From: Chloroflexota bacterium
Lineage (GTDB): Bacteria > Chloroflexota > Anaerolineae > J102
DNA: 31,203 bases
Assembly: GCA_003353825.1 (NCBI GenBank)
Contig: PIVW01000008.1
Span: 1 to 31,203 of the forward strand
Direction: 5' to 3'
Each line of letters opens with the position of its first letter. Position 1 is the first letter of the stretch. Shown here piece by piece: positions 15,794-24,233 of this stretch. The notes beneath the pieces were generated by a model. It ran no database searches. It saw only the letters and a program-made list of their open reading frames with translations, and was not told the origin of the DNA. The position numbers and the translations under genes were made by a program.

Positions 15794-16807
15794 GTGAGCG
15801 TTCTGTTCGAAATCATGAGCGACAACCGGTTTCGCCCGGAGGATCTTCCTGGGTTTGAAAACAAGTTATTTTTCGAAGGAGCCCGTAAGCGACCTTTCCT
15901 GGTCAAATTCTTTGTCCTTCTTTTTCTCTCCACCATTATCGCTGCCTATGGCGTCCTTAATGATTCTACTGCTACCGTGATCGGCGCCATGATCGTCGCC
16001 CCTTTGATGACGCCCATCATGGCGACGACTGCAGCACTGGTTATGGGGAATATCGAACGTAGTATCTTGTCATTGGCTCTCGTCGCCGCCGGGGTCATCT
16101 TGGTGATAGTGGTTTCGCTCCTGATCGGCGCCTCCTCAGCGAGCGTCATTTCTTTTTCACATAATTCGCAGATCATCGGGCGGATTTCACCACGCGGGAC
16201 AGACCTCATTATTGCATTGGCATCGGGGGCAGCCGGGGCCTTTGCCTATAGCCGGGATGATATCGCCGACTCCCTGCCGGGTGTTGCCATCGCTATCTCC
16301 CTTGTACCACCGTTGTGTGTGGTGGGCATTAGTTTATCACAAGGCCAGGGGGATGCTGCCTGGGGCGCCATGCTCCTTTATATCACCAACTTCCTGGCTA
16401 TTCTGCTAGCGGGTGGTGGCACCCTTGCTTTTCTGGGGTTGGGAAGTGCCGCTACCCAGACGCTGGTGGGACATGCCCGACGTAACGCTTTTATCATGAT
16501 TACGGTGGGGGTACTCTTTGTAACCATACCCTTGGCAACAACTAGCGTTCGTGTTGCCAGTGATTCTTGGACGCAACTCCGCACTGCGCAGGTGGTACAG
16601 GAATGGCCAACTGATTCATCCTATGAACTACAGACTGTTCGGGTAGGCGAGGGTGGTGTCACAGTGGTTATTGCGGGTGAAGGAGAAACACCGTTGCTCA
16701 CAGATTTGCAGGACAGTGTTCAGGAACGGATTACAAATTCCGGAATGATGGTGTTAAAGATAGTCCCCGTTGATATTGAGCAGATCGAGTGGCTTCAAAT
16801 AGAGTAG
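15794..16807 (+). CDS. DUF389 family integral membrane protein
   Basis: A 337-residue protein of the DUF389 family (TIGR00341-type hydrophobic proteins). GTG 15794 is preferred over ATG 15815 because GGAG lies 9-10 bases upstream of the GTG and no site precedes the ATG. After about 40 cytoplasmic residues come about six hydrophobic segments with the family's conserved stretches STATVIGAMIVAPLMTPIMA, LIIALASGAAGAFAYSR and LPGVAIAISLVPPLCVVGI. A soluble tail of about 85 residues (LQTVRVGEGGVTVVIAGEGE) ends the protein. The biochemical role of the family is not established. It is divergent from the P-type ATPase-like gene across 272 bases that hold the latter's promoter and no gene. It is probably a single-gene transcript, with a hairpin 30 bases after the stop. 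Confidence 0.88.
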   Translation: MSVLFEIMSDNRFRPEDLPGFENKLFFEGARKRPFLVKFFVLLFLSTIIAAYGVLNDSTATVIGAMIVAPLMTPIMATTAALVMGNIERSILSLALVAAGVILVIVVSLLIGASSASVISFSHNSQIIGRISPRGTDLIIALASGAAGAFAYSRDDIADSLPGVAIAISLVPPLCVVGISLSQGQGDAAWGAMLLYITNFLAILLAGGGTLAFLGLGSAATQTLVGHARRNAFIMITVGVLFVTIPLATTSVRVASDSWTQLRTAQVVQEWPTDSSYELQTVRVGEGGVTVVIAGEGETPLLTDLQDSVQERITNSGMMVLKIVPVDIEQIEWLQIE

Positions 16808-16837
16808 AACAAAGCGACATAAGAGGCAGTTTGTAGT

Positions 16838-16855
16838 AAGCGCTTTAGCGCTTTT
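16838..16855 (+). terminator. Short hairpin after the DUF389 gene
   Basis: AAGCGC, a TTTA loop, and GCGCTT followed by TT: a 6-bp perfect stem 30 bases after the DUF389 stop codon, also readable on the opposite strand for the convergent PLP-enzyme gene. A weak bidirectional terminator is the likely role. Confidence 0.4.
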
Positions 16856-16906
16856 GTGCATCAGTCACGGCGAGCAAGGAGCGTCAGGGCAGTCTGGGAA
16901 CAATTG

Positions 16907-18092
16907 CTAGAGTTCTTTCGGAGCGATCATATAATGGCTAAGAGCCTGTTTCAGGTCGGCGATTAAGTCACCCGCATCTTCCAAGCCGATACACAATCGA
17001 TAGCAGTTGTCGTTCAGGCCAAGCCTTTCCTCTGCGCTCATGCTGTTGTCATTTATCGAGAGCAAGGGCACGATCAGGCTTTCGTATCCCCCCCAACTGA
17101 CACCAACCGAGAATAGCTCACAGCCGTCGACAAAGTGATGGCGCTGCTCGGGATCAAGAGGAGGCTGTAGTTCTACAGTAAACAGGCTGGACCACCCCGA
17201 CATCTGTGTTTTCGCCAGTTCGTGGCGCGGGAAGCTGGGCAAGCCGGGATAAAGCACCTTTCGTACTTTGGGGTGCGTCTGCAGCCATGTGGTGACAGCC
17301 ATCGTGTTTTGCTGAAGCTGCGCCATACGTACAGAAAGCGTGCGCAAGCTACGCAAGGCCAGATAGGCCTCAGCCGGGCCCAATGTTGCTCCCAGCAAGA
17401 TGGCCACTTCCTTAATCCGCCGAAATTGATCCCCACCCCCTGTGATAAGCCCAAGCACCAGATCTGAATGCCCGGCGATGTACTTCGTACCGGAATGAAC
17501 GACGAAATCGACGCCAAGGCTGTGGGGCTGTTGATACAGCGGCGTCGACCAACTGTTATCGGCCATTGTTATGGCGCCATGCGCGCGCGCTTGCGCGCTC
17601 AAGGCGCGCAGATCTTGGATGTGAAAGGTGACACTTCCCGGCGATTCCAAATAGACCAGCCGTGTATTCGGCTGTAAAAGAGGGGACAGATCGGTCACAT
17701 GGGGGTGGAAATAGGTTGTTTCTACCCCCAGTTCTGCCATGATGTCATCCATAAAGCTGCGCGTGGGGCCGTAGCAGGTTTGCACGATGAGAGCGTGATC
17801 TCCCCCCTTGAGAATGGACAGCAAAACCGCGGTGATAGCCGCCATTCCCGACGAGGTGGCGATGCAATCCTCTGCGCCCTCCAACATCGCGATCTTCTGT
17901 TCAAGCACACGCACGGTGGGATTACTCTCACGGCTGTACATATGACGATCTTCGAGCCCATCCCCGGTATCGAGGAACACCTGCATCGTGGGAAAAGTAT
18001 AGAGTGAGCTATGATAGATGGGGGGGGTTCACCGAACCATGTTGTGCTTCGCGGTCGTCAGCTTGATGAAGGAGTCGCGTTGTTGTTTTCAT
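16907..18092 (-). CDS. Cystathionine beta-lyase-like PLP enzyme, frameshifted near its N-terminus
   Basis: The intact frame covers 16907-17986 (359 residues from an internal ATG). Its N-terminus lies upstream in another frame: from ATG 18092 it reads MKTTTRLLHQADDREAQHGS then VNPP, and after the frame change IYHSSLYTFPT leads straight into MQVFLD. Removing one G from the G8 run at 18020-18027 joins the two into 394 residues, the normal family length. The fold-type I Cys/Met metabolism enzyme is shown by the TSSGMAAI segment, YLESPGSVTF, MADNSW (PLP Asp143 of the short form) and HSGTKYIAGHSD (PLP Lys168). SWGGYESL and LESPGS resemble MetC-type cystathionine beta-lyase, which makes homocysteine; cystathionine gamma-synthase is the alternative. 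The frameshift is a true mutation, slippage, or sequencing/assembly error. Confidence 0.8.
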
Positions 18093-18288
18093 ACAATGAT
18101 GAGCCTTATGGAAGTATGATTGCTTGTTGCCTATCGTCAGTTGGGGGAATGTAAACTATGAACCGAGTGTAACGCACACAACGTTTGGTAGTGCGTGGTT
18201 GACAAGTCTAGGTGGGTTGAGCTGGCTTGACATGTGTGTGTTGTGCTCTCTGCGCAGCCAGATTTGGAGTTGCTGCTTCAGTCGTTGG

Positions 18289-19674
18289 CTAAGCGATAAC
18301 ATTACCTACTTTAAACACATAGGCATGCCGGCATGGGGCCTGTGCCGGTGAGATCAGTGGTGGTGTAATCACTATTCGATTCCTTTCAGTTCTCCACTCG
18401 ATCGGTTGCTTGTACCCCAACAGTTCAACCGAAATCGCCCCCCTTGTCTCAAGGCCGACAACATGTAGCTCGTTCTGCGGCCATGCCGTACAGATAGCGT
18501 AAATATCGTTGCCCTTGGCCGTGTAATAGGTGGTCCACGCCTCATCGCCACTACCAGTGGGAACCCCGCACCAGGCGGTCGTGCCATAAATCGCCTCGCC
18601 ATTGACACGCAGCCATTCGCCGATATCGACCAGGCGTTCCTGCATGATCACCGGTATCCTACCATCGGCTGTCGGCCCCACATTGAGGAGGAAGTTCCCA
18701 CCCCTGCTCACAACATCCACCAGTTCGTGCACCAATGCCTCTGAACTGCTATAGTCATCCAGGTTCTCTGCCCTATTATAGCCATAGGAGCCGCCAATGC
18801 CCCGGCTTTCTTCCCAGGGGTGCTCAGATCTGCCCAGATCCGCATCGGCATATTCGCTCGAGTAGTAGTCTCCGTGAACTCCCGGCATACCTTTGGCCCA
18901 GCGGTCATTCACGACCACTTCCTCTCGATTGGGTGCTATATTGTACAACCATGCCAGGAACTCCTTGGTTTTTAAGTATGCTTCATCGCCATCCCACTCC
19001 CCACCATCTGCGAACAGCAACGAGGGCTGGTAGTTCATCACCAGTTCTTTGAGTTGAGGAATCAAGTGCTCCTCGACATAGACATGTTCGGGAATTTGAT
19101 AACGGTCGATAAGGTCCTGATCGAGAAAATAACCAGACTCTGTACGATGGGTCGGGTTGGTTTCCCACTCGACGATAGAATAATAGAGACCCATGCGCAA
19201 ACCCCTGTCTCTCACGGCCTCTGTGAGCTCGCCCACCAGATCGCGTCTTGGGCCGATATCGCCGCTGTTCCAATTCTCTTTGCAAGGGTTTTTCGTAGGC
19301 CAGAGACAATAGCCATCATGATGTTTCGCGGTCAATACCACATATCTTGCACCGGAACGGGCAAAGAGATCGGCACAGGCCCCAGGATCAAACAACTCGG
19401 CGCCGAACATGGGAGCAAAACCTCGATACTCGAAATCATCACCATAATTGGCTCGATGAAAGGCATCGCCGCCCCTTTCGAGATCGCCGACCACACTTGC
19501 ATAATACCACTCGGCATAGGAGGCATAGCGCTGATCGCCAACAGGCCGCCACGCCGGCACAGAATAAACGCCCCAATGGATGAAAATACCAAATTTCGCC
19601 TGATCGAACCATGGCGGTATGGGCCTGCTGTCAAGTGACTGCCAGGTTGGTTTGTATTTGAGTGGATTGGTCAT
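18289..19674 (-). CDS. GH29 alpha-L-fucosidase, cytoplasmic
   Basis: A 461-residue glycoside hydrolase of family 29 starting at ATG 19674; a TTG at 19728 would add 18 residues but no ribosome-binding site supports it. It hydrolyses alpha-L-fucose ends from oligosaccharides with retention. Visible signatures: PPWFDQAKFGIFIHWGVYSV (N-terminal family block), YVVLTAKHHDGYCLW, LRMGLYYSIVEW, and LLFADGGEWDGDE, whose Asp (about residue 223) aligns with the family nucleophile. VVNDRWAKG follows, then the SRGGNFLLNVGPTADG block. A short beta domain ends the protein. There is no signal peptide, so the substrate must be imported. It is divergent from an oligopeptide-type ABC importer and near a GH116 enzyme, forming a small glycan-use locus. 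Confidence 0.9.
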   Translation of the reverse strand: MTNPLKYKPTWQSLDSRPIPPWFDQAKFGIFIHWGVYSVPAWRPVGDQRYASYAEWYYASVVGDLERGGDAFHRANYGDDFEYRGFAPMFGAELFDPGACADLFARSGARYVVLTAKHHDGYCLWPTKNPCKENWNSGDIGPRRDLVGELTEAVRDRGLRMGLYYSIVEWETNPTHRTESGYFLDQDLIDRYQIPEHVYVEEHLIPQLKELVMNYQPSLLFADGGEWDGDEAYLKTKEFLAWLYNIAPNREEVVVNDRWAKGMPGVHGDYYSSEYADADLGRSEHPWEESRGIGGSYGYNRAENLDDYSSSEALVHELVDVVSRGGNFLLNVGPTADGRIPVIMQERLVDIGEWLRVNGEAIYGTTAWCGVPTGSGDEAWTTYYTAKGNDIYAICTAWPQNELHVVGLETRGAISVELLGYKQPIEWRTERNRIVITPPLISPAQAPCRHAYVFKVGNVIA

Positions 19675-20059
19675 GCTGCGTCGCTGTTTCGGAGACAATG
19701 AGGATCGTTTTTCGAATAGGTCGGACAAGCTTACAAGGGAGTGCCAGTCATGTCAAAAGAGAGCACATGATGACGATGCGCAGACGTTTTGTTGTTTTAT
19801 GGCTGCCTATGATAACCTTACCCTAAGTTAGACATGCGCCATGTTGTTCATCGACTTTGAATGCATGTTGCAGGTTTCTTGACTGCCATTCCTTCTCGTC
19901 TGCAATCAGGTTTTGGCGCTGAGCAAATGCAGGTGAATAGCAGTAAAACGAAACCAGAATTTCGGTAGTTTGCCAACATGGTTTCACCATTGATTCGTTT
20001 GCTGGCTATTTCCCAACAGTTCGACTCCCTCACATTGACGCAACATCTGGAGGAAGTGT
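19675..20059. promoter_or_regulatory. Divergent control region between fucosidase and importer genes
   Basis: About 385 bases between two divergent sugar-related genes. Two short dyads near the importer side could be operators: CGAAACCAGAATTTCG (19949-19964, 5-bp arms) and ATGGTTTCACCAT (19978-19990, 5-bp arms). No convincing -35/-10 pair was found by eye on either strand, and no gene is recognised here. Confidence 0.35.
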
Positions 20060-20983
20060 ATGGCGCGATATTTGCTTGGCAGAACGGCGGGTCTTATTTT
20101 TGCTATCTTCGCGGCCTCTCTGATCACCTTTCTCTTGATGCATTCGGTGCCGGGTGGGCCATTTGACGAGACGAAGATGCCGTTGCCACCGGAGGCCAAG
20201 GCCAATATTATGCGAAAATATGGCCTTGACAAACCCGTTCTGGAACAATACGCGCGCTACATGTGGAATGTTCTGCAGGGAGATTTCGGCATTCCCTTCC
20301 AGAGCCCTACCGAAACGGTGACCGGGCTGATCAGGCGTGTGTGGATTCCTACCATACAGTTAGGCTTGATGACGGTTTTTATAAGTTATTCGTTGGGTTT
20401 GACCCTGGGTATCGTCGCGGCCTTACGCCAAAATACCTGGATTGATTATTCTGTATCCTTGCTCGCCACGTCCGGAATGACGGTACCAAGTTTTGTCATA
20501 GCCACCTGGCTTGTTCTTATCTTTGCTGTGCGCCTGGGGTGGCTTCCGACAGGGGGATGGGGGGAACCCAAGCATTACATTATGCCGGTTTTGGCTTATA
20601 CGCTACTGCCGATGGCTTTGGTAGCCCGTTACACTCGGGTTAGTATGTTGGAAGTACTATACGCTGACTATGTGCGAACCGCCCGCAGCAAGGGCTTAAA
20701 GGAGCGCTCGATCGTCCTAGGCCATGTCTTCAAGAACGCTTCGATTCCCCTGATCACTGTACTTATCGTCTTTATCCCGGACCTGCTGACCGGCTCGATT
20801 TTTATCGAATCGGTATTTAGGGTTCCTGGTCTTGGCAGGTTCTTTGTCACCAGTACTTTCCAACGCGATTACCCAATGGTCATGGCCTTGATTCTATTGA
20901 TAGCGGTCCTGTGGGGCGTCACCTATCTGGTTGCCGATGTCCTGCTCACCGTTGTAGACCCACGCATACGGTTGAAGGACTAG
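20060..20983 (+). CDS. ABC transporter permease, OppB/DppB family
   Basis: A 307-residue inner-membrane permease with ATG 20060 and a GGAGG site about 6-7 bases upstream. It shows the family plan: an N-terminal helix ([20 protein letters not shown]), a periplasmic region with [14 protein letters not shown], five more membrane helices, and the cytoplasmic EAA loop that docks on the ATPase ([14 protein letters not shown] then [12 protein letters not shown]). It forms the membrane channel with the OppC-type partner that starts 4 bases after its stop. Family members carry peptides, nickel or, in many heterotrophs, oligosaccharides; the flanking fucosidase and GH116 genes favour oligosaccharide here (inference). 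No ATPase gene follows in the window. Confidence 0.9.
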   Translation: MARYLLGRTAGLIFAIFAASLITFLLMHSVPGGPFDETKMPLPPEAKANIMRKYGLDKPVLEQYARYMWNVLQGDFGIPFQSPTETVTGLIRRVWIPTIQLGLMTVFISYSLGLTLGIVAALRQNTWIDYSVSLLATSGMTVPSFVIATWLVLIFAVRLGWLPTGGWGEPKHYIMPVLAYTLLPMALVARYTRVSMLEVLYADYVRTARSKGLKERSIVLGHVFKNASIPLITVLIVFIPDLLTGSIFIESVFRVPGLGRFFVTSTFQRDYPMVMALILLIAVLWGVTYLVADVLLTVVDPRIRLKD

Positions 20984-20987
20984 CATC

Positions 20988-21890
20988 GTGACGACGGACA
21001 CGTCTGACGCCGAAGCGCCGCCCGCCTCTGGATTAAAGATACCAAAGCACCGTAGCTTGTTAGAGGACGCTGCCCGGCGCTTCGCGCGCAACAAGTTGGC
21101 TGTGGCAGGGCTTATCGTGGTCCTGCTATTGATCTTTGTCGCCATCTTCGCCGATTTCCTGGCACCCACTCGCTATGATAAATCTGTCCTTTCGGAAACA
21201 CTTCAATTTCCATCTTCACAGCACTGGCTGGGAACAGATGCAGTCGGGCGTGACCAGTTGAGCCGTGTTATCTACGGGGCGCGCACATCGCTTGTCGTTG
21301 CCTTTGCAGTGATGCTATTCGCCGTCGTAATCGGCGTATCCCTGGGCGCAGCGGCCGGGCTTCTTGGCGGTAAGACCGATTTTGTGGTTACACGAATTAT
21401 CGAGATCATGACGGCTTTTCCCAGCTTGCTCTTCGCCCTGCTGATCCTCAGCGTTTTCGGCTCCGGTCTTGTCAATGTTATTGTAGCCCTCTCTGTGGTC
21501 AGTTGGATTGGCCTGACGCGTTTAACACGCGCCCAGTTGTTTTCACTACGTGAGAAGGATTATGTGTTCGCGTCCCGAGCCATTGGCGCCGGTAATCTGT
21601 ATATCATCCGCCGCCATTTACTACCTAATGCACTGCCTGCACTGATCGTCATGGTTACGCTAGGCATACCTGTCGTCATCTTCGCCGAGGCTAGCTTGAG
21701 TTTCCTGGGCCTGGGCATCAACGATCCCTTACCGAGTTGGGGCAAGATGGTGGGTACAAGCGCAGCTTACATTCGGGTCTACTGGCACCTGGCGCTTTTC
21801 CCTACCATGATGATCGCCATCACAACCCTTGGTTTCACATTTTTAGGCGATGGTCTGCGCGATGCCCTGGATCCGAAAATGCTTAAATGA
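20988..21890 (+). CDS. ABC transporter permease, OppC/DppC family
   Basis: A 300-residue permease with a GTG start 4 bases after the OppB-type stop codon, so the two are almost surely co-translated. An N-terminal cytoplasmic stretch ([13 protein letters not shown], the OppC_N block) leads into the first helix. The conserved [18 protein letters not shown] segment follows, then five helices and the EAA loop ([30 protein letters not shown]). The C-terminus carries the family's [17 protein letters not shown] ending. It pairs with the preceding permease and takes substrate from the lipoprotein encoded 141 bases downstream. Confidence 0.9.
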   Translation: MTTDTSDAEAPPASGLKIPKHRSLLEDAARRFARNKLAVAGLIVVLLLIFVAIFADFLAPTRYDKSVLSETLQFPSSQHWLGTDAVGRDQLSRVIYGARTSLVVAFAVMLFAVVIGVSLGAAAGLLGGKTDFVVTRIIEIMTAFPSLLFALLILSVFGSGLVNVIVALSVVSWIGLTRLTRAQLFSLREKDYVFASRAIGAGNLYIIRRHLLPNALPALIVMVTLGIPVVIFAEASLSFLGLGINDPLPSWGKMVGTSAAYIRVYWHLALFPTMMIAITTLGFTFLGDGLRDALDPKMLK

Positions 21891-22023
21891 TTCGGAACCG
21901 GTGACCAGCGGCGACACGCCGTGTTCCACTCACCTTGATGAAGGAGGTGACTTCAGACCAGTAGACCTTGTGGTATGTAATTTGCAGTCCTATAGTTCGA
22001 TCTATTCATCCCATCATTTATCA

Positions 22024-22029
22024 AGGAGG
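22024..22029 (+). promoter_or_regulatory. Shine-Dalgarno site that decides the binding-protein start
   Basis: AGGAGG lies 2 bases before the first of two adjacent ATG codons (22032) and 5 bases before the second (22035). Spacing favours 22035. Confidence 0.5.
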
Positions 22030-22034
22030 ATATG

Positions 22035-23873
22035 ATGGTAAACAACAAACGACTTTTGTCCGTCTCCGTAGTTCTGGTATTGTTGGTCCTGGCAATATCT
22101 GCCTGCCAGTCAGCACCGGCAGCGCCTGCAGCCAGTCCCACGCCACTACCTCTGCCCGCTACGCCGGTTCCAACTGTAGAAGCGGAAGAACCCGCAGCGG
22201 AACCAACAGAGGCTCCTGTAGAGGAGGCAGCCAGCGGCATGGTCAACGCCTTCGGGGTAGCCTTGCCGGCCGATGCAGCCCCACCCGATCAACAATACAT
22301 GCGCGTATTGGCTCTTGACAGGGGAACGCTTGACTTCCCCGTAGCGGTCTACAATCGTCCAGATCCGGCCTGGCAAACATTGAGCACGCCGTTGATCAGG
22401 CTTGATAAGAATTTTGAGTTGCAGCCGGCGGGAGCTGAATCATGGGAGGTCGCTGACGATGGACTCACCTGGACCTTCCACCTCGACCCTGAGCTGACCT
22501 GGAGTGATGGTGTGCCTGTGACCGCTCACGATTTCGAATGGACCTTCCAGTACATGGCCGATCCGGAGCATGCCTACGACTTCGCCTGGTACTGGGGCTT
22601 CTCCTCCAATCCCAAGAATTGGAGTCAAGTGGTCAGCGGCGCACTGCATCTAGAGGAATTGGGTGTCAAGGCCATCGATGATTTCACACTTCAGGTTGTC
22701 ACTGAAGACCCCGCTCCTTTCACGCCTGCCACCATGATCTTCTCCCGGCCCATGGCCAAACACCAGGTCGAGAAGTTCGGTGAATTCTACAACAACAATC
22801 CCGAGACCTCGCTTTCCTCCGAGCCCTGGATCCTGGAGGAATGGACCAAGGGCAAGCAGATCGTCATGGGTCCCAACCTCAATTATACCGGCAAGGAGAA
22901 GCCTTATCTGGAGCGCTTTATCTTCATCCTCGGTGATAAAAATCAAGAGTTCAATGCCTACCTTGCCGATGAAGTAGATTGGTCGCATGAATGGTTCTCA
23001 CCGGCAGATCAGGATTTTATCTCAGCTGATCCGATTCTGAGCCAGCAATACAACCCCGGCTTTGGTGACTTCCGCACCCATTATCTATTCTTTGATACCT
23101 TTAGCCCGCCCTTTGACGATCTCAATGTACGCAAGGCGTTTGCCCATGCCATCGACCGCCAGGCCCTTGTGGACAACATCATCAAGATTAATGGTCAAGT
23201 TGGCTATGGTATGCTTATGCCTGGCTTCCCAGATGCTGTGCCGCCGGCGGAACTGGAGCCTGCACAGAGGTACGATCCTGAATTGGCACGTGAATTATTG
23301 GCAGAGGCCGGGTACGCCGACGGTGAAGGTTTCCCGGCGCTGACCTTGATGCTTCGTGACGCGCCAGAACTTGATGTGGCTGTTGCCAACGCCATCGGCG
23401 CCATGCTTAATGAAAATCTGGGTATAGAGACTGAGATCAGCAACATCGATCAGAAGACTTATATGGACCAGATGAATGCGTATGAGATCAGTATTGGCGA
23501 GGTCTCATACGGCATGGATTACTTCGACGCCTCAAATCTGTTGGGAATCTGGAAGTCCGGCGGTCGCCATGCCTGGAAGAGCGAGGAGTTCGACCAGCTC
23601 GTAACGGAGGCTTCTGCAGAGATGGCCGATCCGGAGCTTCGAAGCGCCAAGTTCGAAGAGGCTCAGGGGATATTATCTGAGGATGTCGGCGGCATCTTCC
23701 TGTGGCATGCCACGCCGGCGTCTATGTGGAAACCCTACATCACAGGCGATCAACTGGAGCCTGATAAGTTCGGCGTCCAGGCCTGCCATTGGCCCTGCTT
23801 CGAGAGCATTAGCACCACGAAGTATTCCGTTTACGTCACCGAGGAAGTGGCTGATTACCCCCGAGAACAATAA
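22035..23873 (+). CDS. Family 5 extracellular solute-binding lipoprotein
   Basis: A 612-residue substrate-binding protein of the oligopeptide/nickel/oligosaccharide class (SBP family 5). Start 22035 is chosen by its ribosome-binding site; the alternative adds one Met. A lipoprotein signal peptide (basic NKR, hydrophobic core, lipobox ISAC with Cys24) is followed by an Ala/Pro/Thr/Glu-rich linker of about 45 residues that would hold the domain off the membrane. The family blocks are WEVADDGLTWTFHLDPELTW, SDGVPVTAHDFEWTF and LNVRKAFAHAIDRQALVDNI. The ligand is unknown; the neighbouring fucosidase and GH116 suggest an oligosaccharide. It is expressed with the two upstream permeases, and a strong hairpin 54 bases after the stop closes the unit. 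Confidence 0.9.
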   Translation: MVNNKRLLSVSVVLVLLVLAISACQSAPAAPAASPTPLPLPATPVPTVEAEEPAAEPTEAPVEEAASGMVNAFGVALPADAAPPDQQYMRVLALDRGTLDFPVAVYNRPDPAWQTLSTPLIRLDKNFELQPAGAESWEVADDGLTWTFHLDPELTWSDGVPVTAHDFEWTFQYMADPEHAYDFAWYWGFSSNPKNWSQVVSGALHLEELGVKAIDDFTLQVVTEDPAPFTPATMIFSRPMAKHQVEKFGEFYNNNPETSLSSEPWILEEWTKGKQIVMGPNLNYTGKEKPYLERFIFILGDKNQEFNAYLADEVDWSHEWFSPADQDFISADPILSQQYNPGFGDFRTHYLFFDTFSPPFDDLNVRKAFAHAIDRQALVDNIIKINGQVGYGMLMPGFPDAVPPAELEPAQRYDPELARELLAEAGYADGEGFPALTLMLRDAPELDVAVANAIGAMLNENLGIETEISNIDQKTYMDQMNAYEISIGEVSYGMDYFDASNLLGIWKSGGRHAWKSEEFDQLVTEASAEMADPELRSAKFEEAQGILSEDVGGIFLWHATPASMWKPYITGDQLEPDKFGVQACHWPCFESISTTKYSVYVTEEVADYPREQ

Positions 23874-23926
23874 CCGTAATCGTTCGTCAGACTTCAGGAT
23901 AACAGCTCTGACAACCCTTTAGTACA

Positions 23927-23959
23927 GAAGGAGGCATGGAATCATCCCATGCCTCCTTC
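23927..23959 (+). terminator. Strong hairpin terminator after the binding-protein gene
   Basis: GAAGGAGGCATGG and CCATGCCTCCTTC form a 13-bp perfect stem around a 7-base loop. No T-run follows, so it may stop transcription inefficiently or protect the 3' end of the message instead. Confidence 0.6.
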
Positions 23960-23977
23960 GTCGCGGTTAAGGTCGAC

Positions 23978-24125
23978 TCAAAGAAATAATGATCCAAATG
24001 TTGAGATAGTTGTTTGCAGAGTGACGAGCCGGATAGGTAATCCGGCGGTGATTGCAAGTGTGAAACCCGCCGGATCCGTGATCCGGCTGGACACTTCGGT
24101 ACAAATTCGGATCATTTATTTTTGA
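23978..24125. repeat. MITE-like element, 148 bp, upstream of the GH116 gene
   Basis: The ends are inverted: TCAAAGAAATAATGATCC at the left and, read from the right end on the other strand, TCAAAAATAAATGATCC. Inside are two inverted copies of a small palindrome, GCCGGAT-N5-ATCCGGC (about 24030-24048 and 24069-24088). There is no coding capacity. The right end, reading TTTGACTTGG across its boundary, provides a possible -35 hexamer (TTGACT at 24122-24127) for the gene behind it. The 360-base gap between genes holds only this, the hairpin and the GH116 start region. Confidence 0.5.
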
Positions 24126-24233
24126 CTTGGCCTAAATGAAGACAACCATTCCTGGAAACGTCCGTCCATGAAGATGGGCGGACTACAGTCATCAAGATCA
24201 TTGACATCAAAAACCAAAGAAACGAGGAGCCAA

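Noticed and set aside
17579..17612. GCGCGC-rich alternating run, possible Z-DNA or site cluster
   Set aside because: It lies inside the PLP-enzyme coding frame encoding an ordinary Ala/Arg-rich helix (SAQARAHGA); codon choice explains it.
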